Part shown: positions 48,078 through 60,600 of the stretch, piece after piece
Position numbering within the stretch: the stretch's first letter is position 1
How the letters are laid out: each line of letters opens with the position of its first letter
Assembly: GCA_026874595.1 (NCBI GenBank)
Contig: CM049310.1
Coordinates: forward strand, 39,747,558 to 39,811,557
Reading direction: 5' to 3'
Source: Sipunculus nudus
Lineage: Eukaryota > Annelida > Sipuncula > Golfingiida > Sipunculidae
Length of the DNA: 64,000 nt
Made by a program: the position numbers and the translations under genes
Notes under the pieces: model-generated
Databases searched by the model: none
Told to the model about the DNA's origin: nothing
What the model saw: only the letters and a program-made list of their open reading frames with translations

Positions 48078-48681
48078 ATCCCTTATACAGACAGGTATAT
48101 GCAATTAAATGTTGCTGTATACAAAAGCCCAGGGGCTTGACACAGTCCAATAATCCAAGCAACAGAATTCTTTTGTGATACTGGCAAACAGCATGAACAA
48201 TTCAAAAGCATAAAATGTTTGTAAACTGAGGTTTCCGATTAAACGTTAAGCAAGAGAATTGCTTGCATGTACCTTTAGTGAATCATGGTTTAACACAAAG
48301 TTTTCTTTCAGTACAGCTTGCTGACTTAATTGAAATTAGTTGCAGATCTGTCACAAACCCTAACCTTAAGTGGATCATTAAACACCTTCAATCTCTAGAG
48401 AGGGAAGCACATGCAGTACATTGACATTTTCTCTCAAAACATGTCAACATTGTATCTTTGTTTATACCCTGTGAACCATCAAATTTTCATTTGGATGGTG
48501 TACGATTATGTTAACATTTCCTCGATTTTGGACCTGCTGATGAGCAAGCTTGTCCTGTTTATAAGTTTGCGCGGCGCCATTCCTGCAGGCCCTTTCTGCC
48601 AGCAGTACCCCTGTTGGCCTTTAACCTTCAGGAGATGTAGGTTGTGTGCGTTGACTTAGCCTATCAACTTATCCTGAGATG

Positions 48682-48699
48682 TTAAACTAATTCTAGCAC
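48682..48699 (-). CDS. COP1: COP1 last coding exon (VLELV-stop)
   Basis: Acceptor TCTCTTTCAG, then GTG CTA GAA TTA GTT TAA: only five codons and the stop, matching the conserved COP1 C-terminus. Too short to be found by ORF scanning. Confidence 0.9.
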   Translation of the reverse strand: MLELV

Positions 48700-51600
48700 C
48701 TGAAAGAGAAAGTAAACATATTATATTGTCAGAGTATCACAGATTCACTGAAGAATATCCTGGAGAGAAACTTGGGACACAAACATATATTACTATCTTT
48801 TATAAACTTACTGGTGTCAATTACCCATATTAATTACACAAGCCACTGGTAAAGCCAAACATAATAATATTTTGTAGCATGATCAATCTGACCAAGAGAA
48901 TGAAATTCTATAAGCAATGAAAGGCTATTAGTATTAAGCACTTTAAAATTAATCTATGATTAAAATTCAAACACAGGCAAGAATAATCAGTGTTCTACAC
49001 CGAGTTACAATAAATATGTATATAGAATACTCCCTTAACAATACATGTAATTATGTGGGGGCTTTACTGATTACCTGAAGAAGCAAGAACACTGTATTAT
49101 AATGTGGACTTCACATTCATAAACCAATTACTGTACTATATCAGCTAATAGTAAATCACCATTGATGATTATTATAATTGAGAAACATGTATGCAAACCT
49201 TGATTGTGCCTTGACTGTTTGCTGCAAGTAACACATTGGATCCCTGCAATAAGTAAAGTAAATATAAAATACTGATCAATAAGACTGAAGTTTTAAGCTT
49301 ACAGCCCATGCCCATGATACTCAGCTGTATTTGCCATGGAATATGAAAATTACAGACTACATATCCATAAAGACTGAAACAGATACGGTCGGAGTTAACC
49401 CTAAATTAGCTCCGATTTCAATTATGGATAAAGTTAAAAGTGAACTAAGAGACAGTGTAATTTTAAATTTAAATCAATGCACAGAAATGACTTCACATGA
49501 CAACAATGATTCAAGTGCACAAATTTGTATCTGTTAAAAATTGCTGATAGTAAATTACTTCCCTTGCCTGTTGGTAAAGCATTGATTATACTTGGTTCAA
49601 AGAAATGCCAGACAGGCAGGTATTTTAGAACATTTATGACCATGTCTTTTATTTTTGTATGCAGCATTAAAATTGATGTTACTCACTGGTCGCCAGCACA
49701 CAGCACTGACAAATTCATTTGTGTCTTCTTCTTTTTTATCCTTTTCCTACAATTATCAGAAGTACAGGCAACAATCACATGAACATTCCCTAAATGTAGC
49801 TGTCTTTGATGAAATATATATGTCTTCAAATTGGACTTAATTATATCCTCCTTGTATGCATATATATATGTGTCTAATCATACATTAAACTATACTGGTT
49901 TTGAATTTATTAAGTTCTGAATCTCATTACTTTTAAATTGTTTTAATCTTATTTAAATAGCCTATCACTTATCTTGGAATCCATAGTGCCAGTGTGTTCA
50001 ATATGTATACAGTATATGATATTTATGACTCACCAGTACACTCCGAACAGTGTCAAACTTGAAGGTCATAAGCTGTTTAGACAGGCCTTTGTAGTATACA
50101 TATAATGAGTTATTTTCACTACCTGAAAAAAAAAAGAAAATCACTTGTGTACATGAAGGTACTGGGTGGATATTTGAAAGCCATGATATTATTTACCATC
50201 ATTTCTAATTTATTAGTTAGTGGATATTTTTTCATTAATAACACCTGCACAATGAACACTGTGTGAAAATGAAATTAAATATCAACTAACACATAATTAT
50301 TATAAAAATAACATTAACAGATTCTGTGGAAAAAGTTCACTTGAGTAGATTATAAAATTGTGAATTCAAATATTTAAACACAGCTTTCAGAAATTTGTTC
50401 ACTTCTGAAATAAGTACTCCTTACTAGAATGCTGTTATACTTGGTCATTCATCTGCTTGTGCCATGCATAACAAATCAAATTATACACAGAGAAGGAAGA
50501 CAACTTACCACATGCAATGTAGTCACCATCTGTCGCGAGACCAACAAAGTTCTTCTCATTAGAATGACCACGGAATGTCCGTAGACAGTGAGGTTTGTTG
50601 ACATTCCACAGTTTCAACTGACTGTCTGTGGACCTGTGGGTAACAGAGAGATAATGATCAGAGACAGGCTGATTTTGCCTTTTCTCTGCATGCAATTTAA
50701 AAGTGTCTATAATTATCTGAGACAAGACTGGTTTTGCCTTTTCTCAGCATACAACTGAAAAAGTTCTTTAAGACTAAATACTTACTGATCAGCTCGGAGT
50801 TAAATTCATGAACAATTAAACTTTGTCACATGCTAACCATATTACACATGATGGTGAACTCATATAAACAAAGATGTTACAGACTGCATTCCAAGATTGT
50901 GAAACAGGGCTTCAAAGGACCAAGAAAGATTAGCAGTCTTTCCCAAAATGCTGAACAAGGTGGGGTGTAATCAATGATTAAGATATTTTTTTCAAATATT
51001 TCATTAAGTTCGTAATTCACAGATTATTTTTATGCTTACAAGTTCCATAATATTCCAAATTTTTAAAAACAAAATAAAACAGTGATAATGATATCCATCC
51101 CTGTAACTTAGTAATTTAAAGAAATTTGATAATTCTTGCTATTCTGTAACAAAAAGTTTTGTTATTGGTAAACTGTCTTACGCTGAGACAACTTCACTGG
51201 AGCTGACAAACTTGGCATATGATACAGCTTTTCTGTGTCCTTTAAACACCATAACTGCAGCCTTTGGGTTTCTAAGATCATAGTAGTGTACACAGTGATC
51301 TGGAATGATAAAACATGACAGTGAATATTCAAGTATGAAGCAGACACAGAGTTACCCATTATGTGGACTGGATACAATATGAGCTGACAAGTATTAAATT
51401 TATGAATTAGACATGAAATTTTATTGATTCAACAATTTCCAGAACACCATCTGATAATACTTAAAGCTAGACTTGGTCTGATCCATAGTCTGATGGTAAA
51501 AGGACAGTTTAGTGGATCAGACCATGTTTAAAATTCTATTACAAAATCGATGCCATATATTTTAACATAAATCATATATATGTTTCATTAGATGATTCTC

Positions 51601-54600
51601 TAGTTAGTCTGTTTATACAAATTGATGAAAATAAAAGCAAAATCATACACAAATAGTTTGATCTGAAATCATACTGTGTAACACCTAGTGATCCACATGA
51701 AAGCTCCATCTGATGACACAGAAATAATAAAAAAAAGTTGTCAGACTTCAGGATTCACAATACCAGATAACTAATGTTTACCATAAAAAGACTCACTCAT
51801 TAACAGGTAACCCTACCTGCAGATCCAAATGCTAGATGGAACTTGCTCTCTGGGTTGAATTTGACACAACACACATTGGCCTTTGCTTCTATACTGGCAA
51901 CTGAGTGTTCCATGTTAGTGTACCACAACTTTACTGGAAGAAAGAGGACACCACATACCATGACTAGGTGCACATCTACATAAGTTCAACCTCGAATGCA
52001 CTAAGGCATCAGTCAGCAGTCAATGGACAGAAAAAGAAGAATACAGTACAAGAACTTACCATGTTAAATTAATTTAAACTAACATACATTCTCAGTGTCA
52101 AAGGTGAGCAATCAAGGTTCAACACAGGTTTGTTTGATTGGTGTTGAAGTAATAAAAAGATTAAAGGACCTATACTCTAAAATTTTATATTTGACTGATG
52201 GAGTTCAATTATTATACAAGGTTTCCACTGAAGTTATTACTTTGTGAAAACCTTTAATTTTGGTGTTCTATATTAGTAAATTGAATGTGCTGCGCAAAAT
52301 CTTGTCTGAATTAATGTACATAAGGTTAAACAAGTTCAAATTTCTCTTACAAACTAGAATACGGGTAGTCGACAAGCGACTACGTGTATCCGCCAAAATC
52401 AAAGAAGGATGGATGAAATGAGGCATGGATTGAGTGGCAAGGGGAAATAGAGTTAGATGTATTACATATTAGAATGGATCTCTGCCACATAAACATGATT
52501 GTAGGTGGCGCCACCTGTTATTTGTACGAGAAACTATCCAAGATGTATAAACATGCAAAATTTCATGTGGAAAAGTCAAACCACTGCAGAGATATGAATG
52601 ATTTTATCCCACAGCAGACAAACAGATGGACACTGAGCAAAAATGGCTGCAGGTGGTGCCACCATTTTTGTGTATGTTATAAAGCTATCCAAGGGCTACA
52701 TTTGTGCAAATTTTTTTTCCCTGATTGGTCAAACAAGTCCGGAGATATAAGCATTAAAGTCTAGAGCGTGAATGTGAATGTAGGTGGTGCCACCTGTCAT
52801 AAAATCAAGAAAGCTATGCGGGATGTATACGCATGCCGAATTTCAGGTAATTTGGTCAAACCACTGCAGAGATATGAGAGATTTTAATCTAAGGCAGACA
52901 AACAGATGGACGCTGTGCAAAAATGGTTGCAGGTGGCGCCACCATTTTTGGTGTATGTTATAAAGCTATCCCAGGGCTACATTTGTGTAAAATTTTTTTC
53001 CTGATCGTTCAAACATTTCCAGAGGTATGAGGGTTTTTGTGTGGAAACAGATGCACAAATGGACGCTGGGCAGAGAGGAAAGGTCAGAGGTCAAGGTCAC
53101 TTGGTTAGGCACCAGTTCACATGTGACTTGATAATTTGTGTAAGTTTCGGAAAATTCCGTATAGTAGTCTCAGAGGAGTTCTCCGGAAACGAACACGGCG
53201 GCGGCAGAACCCGGTCAAAAACATAGTATCCGCAAAACTTTGTTTTGGCGGATACAATAAACAACTATAAATCATATGCAGTTCTGTTTATCCAATATAA
53301 ATATGGATCTCAGAGTTACAGGTAAGACCATTTTTTAATATTCATTTGAATTGTAAAACATTTATATATATATATAATATATATATATATATGTTTTACA
53401 ATTCAAATAATTTTTTGTCCCCATCTCCAACCCCCTGGAGACATCCAGATGTTCTACTTAATTTCAAAACACACCACCTACCTTTTGAGTCATCAGATCC
53501 TGAGGCTAATAGTTTAGGATCCATTTTGTTGAAATCTAGACTCCAGCACCTTTTTTCATGTTCCTGAAATATAGATGAATAAATATTAATAATTTACAGA
53601 GAATATTAGTAAAGATCAGAAACATATCCTTGTTGTTGGTAAAAAATTCTATTTTTTTTTCTAACCAGAACAGAATGGCAACAGTTTGCCATTGGTTGAG
53701 CTAGCCTCGAGTATGATGCTTATAATTTTCATTTGTTTAATACAAATGAACCAAATGTGCTTAAGCACAAATTCAGATATAAAGTCATTTGTATTTCTCT
53801 TGAAAAAATAGTCTGAAATCATGAATGTAGGGCCCAGTCAGTGCTCTACAACACATAATTACACAATTTTCACTAAGTGCATGTTGTCAACTTAAGCATT
53901 ACAGAAAGTTCGGACACATCAAGCCATCTACAGGTTACAGTCACATGCCAGTCCCATGCCCAATATGTCTGCAATACATAGTGATGATAGCTGCCCGGTT
54001 TCCTGGGATATTTGCAAATAAAAGTTTTAACTATGGGTAAAACATGAAAAAATGTGAAACTATTATATTTGCAATGAACCTATTTTGAAAATGAATAATT
54101 TATTTTTAAATCTCCTTTTTCCAATAAACTTTAAGCTATGAGTTGACACCTACTGTTAAGATGAACTCACTTACATGCACAAAGCACAACATAAACTTCA
54201 GCCAAAAAATAATGGAGAAGCATAATTTTCTGGGTTTTTTTTAATAAATTTGTATAAATTAGCAAAATTAATTAATTTCAAATTCATGTTCACAAGATTT
54301 TAAGGCCATACCTAGCACTATCATATAAAACAAACAAAAATCAAAATTGTAGGATTTAAAGGAGAAGAGGCATTTTGATAACTGTAGACAGATGATGGAC
54401 TGACCAATAGATGGATGGCCATACAGACTATGCCCCACCATGGCATAAACTCATAGGGCCAACTGCCAGATAAGCTGATAAAACATGTTACTGTACCAGT
54501 AGAGCAAGATAATGTGCCAGCAACAGCACTGGTATCTTTTTTACACCCCATCAGTATCTGCTGTATGTTTACTGTATGCCACTACAATATTCCAGCCCAG

Positions 54601-57600
54601 CTCAAACAACATATAAACACCTGACTGTTAAACACCCCACCAGACAGTTCACAGCTGTTGGTGTTAATGTAAATGTCTGGAAAGCCTCTGAAAAAAAAGA
54701 ATGATTGTCCCAGTGGCCTACTTTCAGTGACATATTACTAAAATTATGTTGTAAGGTTCTTTGGTATAGCAAACAGAGAGCTTCTCTTCCTAGGAAAAAC
54801 ACTGGCCTTTGAAAAGTAGATCTACCATGATTTACGTTTCACATTTAGGTATAGGGAATTTGTAACTCTTATTTTAGAGCAAATGCATAACTTACACAGT
54901 TATCTATTATTAGCAAATAAACTTCAGCCTGATATAACATGTTGAGTAAAATGTCAATTACAATTTTGTAGTGCTCTATTTAACATACTGGTCAGATGAT
55001 AAAACCAAGTTAATAATACACCTTAACATCAGCAACAGAACTGGAACTATTTTCCTTGCAGATCCCATCCATCTTTTCTATCAGTACATCACAATTATGA
55101 AGAATAGAGCAAACAATACTATTTGCTTGGTCAGTTAATCATTTGTCCCTCAACATATACAGCAATCACTTGTTTTGAGTATCATGAAAGGTACTTATTC
55201 AGAACATGCTTATCATTTCTGTAACATTGTTTAGAATGTTTAACAATGGAAAAGAATTTGTGCTTTACTGAAAATTTCAGAATTTGATAAAATTCTAATT
55301 ATTAGCTACATATAATGATGGCTTGATATGATTAACTCATTACACTTTATCATATCTTTTAGAAACTATATACACATGAGGGTTTATACATGAAAGCTCA
55401 TCTTCACCTGATATACTTTTGTCTTAACACCAACAAAAGCATCCCACAGGGTGACTGTGCCTTCGTAGTCAGAGCTGGCCAGCATGTTCTTGTGATAAGA
55501 ACTCCAGATAATTGAGCTGGAACAGAATAAACCCAACTTTATGGTGCATCCAGCATAATTAAGGCACCATCAATGCTTAAGAAAAATACCATGTTCAAAG
55601 GTGTTACATTATCAGACAGAATTTTAAAATAACATTTCAACCTCAACAAGTCACTGAATAGACAGTAACATTTCCAACACATGAACACTTCAGTAAGCAG
55701 GTTTTATAATATCAGTAAATGTTTAAGTAGCTGCAGCTTATGGCAAGACAAGAAGGGTATGTTGTTTAGCTCGGTTGAGTCAACAACATGCTTCTTTATA
55801 AACAGGTACCATAAAAATTTATGCATTACTAATAATTTCCTGAAATGTCTGATAACTGTTATTTGACCAAACAACATATATAATATATATCATGTTATTA
55901 AGTCCCACTGTGCTCTTTATGCCATTAATGCACAACTGATAAAGTATGTGGTTGTCTACTCTATTACTATTATTATTATTTATTATTGTTATTATTTTTC
56001 TATAATTAAGGGTGACTCTCACCTAATTTTAGAACTGCAGGCCATCTCATTCACAGGGTAATGGACGTCTACTGCTTCTCGTATCACTGTACCATACTCA
56101 AACACTTTTATTTTCTTTGTTACTCCCGCTATTGCAAAATAATCACAGTCTCTGTCAAATTCAATACTGAAACGAGAGAGAGAGAAGAATGTCAAACATC
56201 CTCACTCACATTCAATACCTATGACAGAAATGTCATACAGAACATAATGTAAACCATTTTGAAAGGGCTGCCAAACCCTTTATCAAGGAACCATCGATAC
56301 CTGAGACAAAAGCTGAAAATACATATTTGAATATGTAGTACTACATACCACTTCCAACAGGACCCTAAACACAAAGTCTGTGGTTTTCACACATATTATA
56401 AGATCTCTGGTAATGTCGCAAACAGAGTTCTTACATCCTGTTGGCTGAGATCCAACAATGAACTTGACATTTTGGAATTCATGGCTAAGCACATATAAAT
56501 GTTTTACAACATAGGTCAGTTTTCATTCATTTATACGACACTTCATGACTTGGCTGAACAAACATAATATGTATTGCCAGACTTAGAGAATCAGATTACT
56601 CTCATCCAGTGACAATTGTTTTATCATGCAATAAGGTGTATGTTTCTGTAATGACAGGGAAGGTGTAAGACCAAAATGTGCTTTGTTTTTTTCCTGTCAT
56701 TCTCTGGCTTATCAGAACAAATATGGAATCTACAGTGTTAACAGAATCTCTTAATTCATTATGCAACAACTTCCTTCAATCTCATTCAACATACAGCACT
56801 CCCTACTGGACCATTTCTAGATTTACTTAAATTAACATTTACAAAATACTTATTTTGCATGAGTCATACATATATTATCTCCATCAGACAGTAACCATTA
56901 CAGTCCTAGGCCTTAAATCCCTGTTTATCATTATAAATGACAAATTATATACCGGTAACACTCCCTGAGATAATACCAACCTTGACACAATACTAGATGT
57001 ATTGTATATATCACTGGCATAGCTGAGGGTGGCAAGAGGGCGGAAGGTGCTGAATCGGGTAAATTTGGACAGGCTCTCTGTGAACTCATCCAGCCCTTCC
57101 CCAGAGCATGGCTTCTCTGTCAAGAAAGGGAAACATAACTAACTCAAGTCTAATTTCATAACTATATGTCTATCTTTCTACAAGTTTTTGGAAAAGCTAT
57201 ATTTTTCAAAATTATGAAGGGATTAAAAAAACAATTTTATGGACAGGTAGGTAATGAGGCAACAAGCAACTGATTAAACATCTGCCACATGATACAAAAA
57301 CATTAATGATTAGTTTTCTCTGTTTATTGGTTGTGTACATGTCTAAAAAGATGTTACAATACATTTCACTGAAATTTGTTGAGTGGAGAAACTAAAGACA
57401 GGGGAACCTTAATTCAGTTTTATAAATGATTCTGACACATGCATGAGGCACAGATTGAGGTAAGAACCCAACCCAAACTCCCCGCTTCCTGATGCAGCTT
57501 ATTTTTAAATTCTGGTCAGACTGCCCGCATGCTACAGTAGTTTTATTTTACATGAACAAGTGGTAGGGGTGTACCATATTCAACAAAAAAATCATTATTA

Positions 57601-60600
57601 CAGACAAATTTCTGAAACACTAGTTGAGAATTGGGAATCAACATAATTATGATAACTGATCAACAAATCTGCAACTGCCTTATATAAATGGTGTTAAACA
57701 GAAAATGACAGAAACAATCATTTCTTGACTTGTATAATATTATTAAGTGGTAAACTAAGCAAAAAAAACTTCCAGTTTATTTGACACTATACATTTGTTG
57801 ATAAAAGAATCTGTGCATTTATTATTTTCGGGAAACAATGCAGTCATCCATGTAATATACATTCATTTATTACCTCATGTATATGAAAGTATAATTGCAG
57901 TTTTTAAATAATACAAATAACACCAGTTAAAGTAACATCAGCGAAGCTGTTAACATAGATGTTTGTATATTAATTGTGATTATGCATACTTGAATAAGTT
58001 TACAGATATAGAATTACCTGCAGGTTGGGCTGACGAAGAGGCACTACTGGAGGCTACATCTCGTTCTCGTATTGAAAAATAACACTGCTCTAAATCGTCA
58101 AAATGCTGATTGATCTTTTTCCTCCTAGATGCCATTGTTGTGTACAACCACTGTTTACCCGCCTGTAATAAACGTATTACAGAGGTGTATCAAAAACCGC
58201 TTACACTTACTGGTGCCTTAACTGAGCATCAGTACCATCAAGTGATCATGATTTAGCCTACACTTTTCTTTCTGCTTTCTGTTTAACATTACACTAACCG
58301 AGACATTACTAAACATCTGTTTGCCGATCTTCTCACAGTGATATATAATGGGAATTTACAGTATGTGTATCTCTAATGCGATAATTTGTTTCACAGAATG
58401 TGGTTTTATAATTATAAAACATAACAGATGTGCTTGTGCACATTTCAGTTGCTGTGACAGCCTTGTGCTCATACAAAATAAATAATAGAAAAAATATCCA
58501 GTATGGGATCAGTTATCATGTTTTTGATCTGACCTCCATTTAATATTTTATTATTTCTGTCAATCAATCTGGTCATTTGTATATCTTTACTGTATGATGA
58601 AGAGTACTAAAACTGAGAACAGAGCATGGTCCATAAAACATCCAGTGTCCAGTGAAAGAGGCCAAATGCTTTGGTGTTCATACAGAAAAGGTAATTTCCC
58701 TGGCTTCTTTGCATTGTAAGAAGCAAATAGGTACAACCTGGCCCAGACAACATATTAATTCTTAGGAAAAAAATCTAAATTGAACTGACAGCCTTAGAAA
58801 CAATGGCAGATGTAATCTTCAAATCTGATTTGCTCTGTAATGCTTTATGAATATTTGGTGTCATGTTTTTATACTTGCCAAGTTACTCTCCTGATGAATA
58901 CATATGTTAGTTCAACCAACTGTATGACAAGTGTGCATTTTGTATAAAATACTTACAGATCTACTGCTGTTAAAGCCCTCATGACAGGCTGATTCTGTTG
59001 AGTTTATTGTTGGGTCTACTCCATTGGGGATGGGTCCATTTTCCTGAAAATGAATGACAATTAAAACCCCATTTAAATGTATCTTAGGAATCACTGAGAA
59101 ACTAACATTTGTCTGTACTGATATAATGGTCTCTATCCTTCATTACTGGAATATAGACACAGTTTATTTAACCATATCAACACAGAGCTAACAAATGAAA
59201 AGGAAATAAAGATAAAGTGTTCCACATGTAACCAGCTTATCTAACTCCTTATAGTTTGCCTTCAATAGGAAAATACACAAAATTCTCAAACGAACCCTTT
59301 CCATCAAAATTTGAGCAATCTGATAAAAAGCTATGTTCTTCAATTTCACAGCAGCAACTGCCAATTTATGGTCACAAATTTAAATAACTTACATAATGTC
59401 ATTGTTATGTCAAAACAACAACACTTTTCTCTCCTTTTAACTCCATCTTAAATTAGCTTATTGAAACAATGGACTGCAAACTTACCACAGGGAAATTATA
59501 TTTGTTTGATCCAAGTCTTGCCTTTAAAAAAGAAAGGTGGAAAAAGTAGGTTTAAATCTATGATATATCTAACATCAGCGAGTAAATTTATAATATCAAT
59601 AAAATATATGTTTATTAAATGAGGAGGATTATGTCACATCCTGTATCAGCCATCATTTCCTTATTTTTATAGCTTTAAGAAGGAAGTAATTACATATTAT
59701 GTTAAACTAATACAACATGCACAGTAAACCCACATGATACAAAAATAATAAGTGTTGGTAGCTGGCAAACGAATGTGAATAACCACACAATCCCTGTATT
59801 ACAGGAAACATAGAATGAAATCATTTTTGCACAAGTTTGCTGCTGCCCTCACTGGCAATCAGAAGTCCTTTTTATCAACCAAAAGGGTGTAAAGGTTGCA
59901 TGATTAAGATGGTGTAATATGCAGCCATTTAATAAGTTCACTTTCTTGTATGAAAGATTCATAATACTTTAAATTTATCAGAATAATATACAAATGTTAA
60001 AAACAAGATCTTTTCCTGAGATCTCCCTAGCTTGGTTTGTATGTTAGGAAAATCCTCAGGTTTCATGGTCTAACTGGGTGGCCCAACAGCACAGCAGCCT
60101 TACTGAAACTGAACTCAGTTACTTAACCAAAGTCTGTTTCTGTGTCATTAGAATATGATGAGTATGTATCCTACCTCCACTTGGGCCAGGTCTTCTTCAA
60201 GTACTTTTACTTGTTTTGCCAACTGGTTAAGTTGCTGTAAATAAGAAAACAAAACATGTGAACTTGGACATATTTGGAGTGTATGATCAGACAATGTCAC
60301 AGATGTCATATTTGCCATACTCATTGACCTATATGGGTCATGACTAGAATGCCTCAACAACTAAAAATTAAATTGAAAAATTAAAATTAGAATATCAAAC
60401 TGTATGTTGTTAATAAAATGATATCTTTCATTACAGATGATATGTCACTCAGTTAATATGTCAATAACATGTCCCATCATCTCTTATGAAGTATCCAATA
60501 TTATGTGTAAAGTGGTATCAATGACACAAGTTTAAAATACAGGGAATTTTCTAAAGCCTACATTTATTATCAATTTAACTAGTAGTAGTTTAGTACTCCA

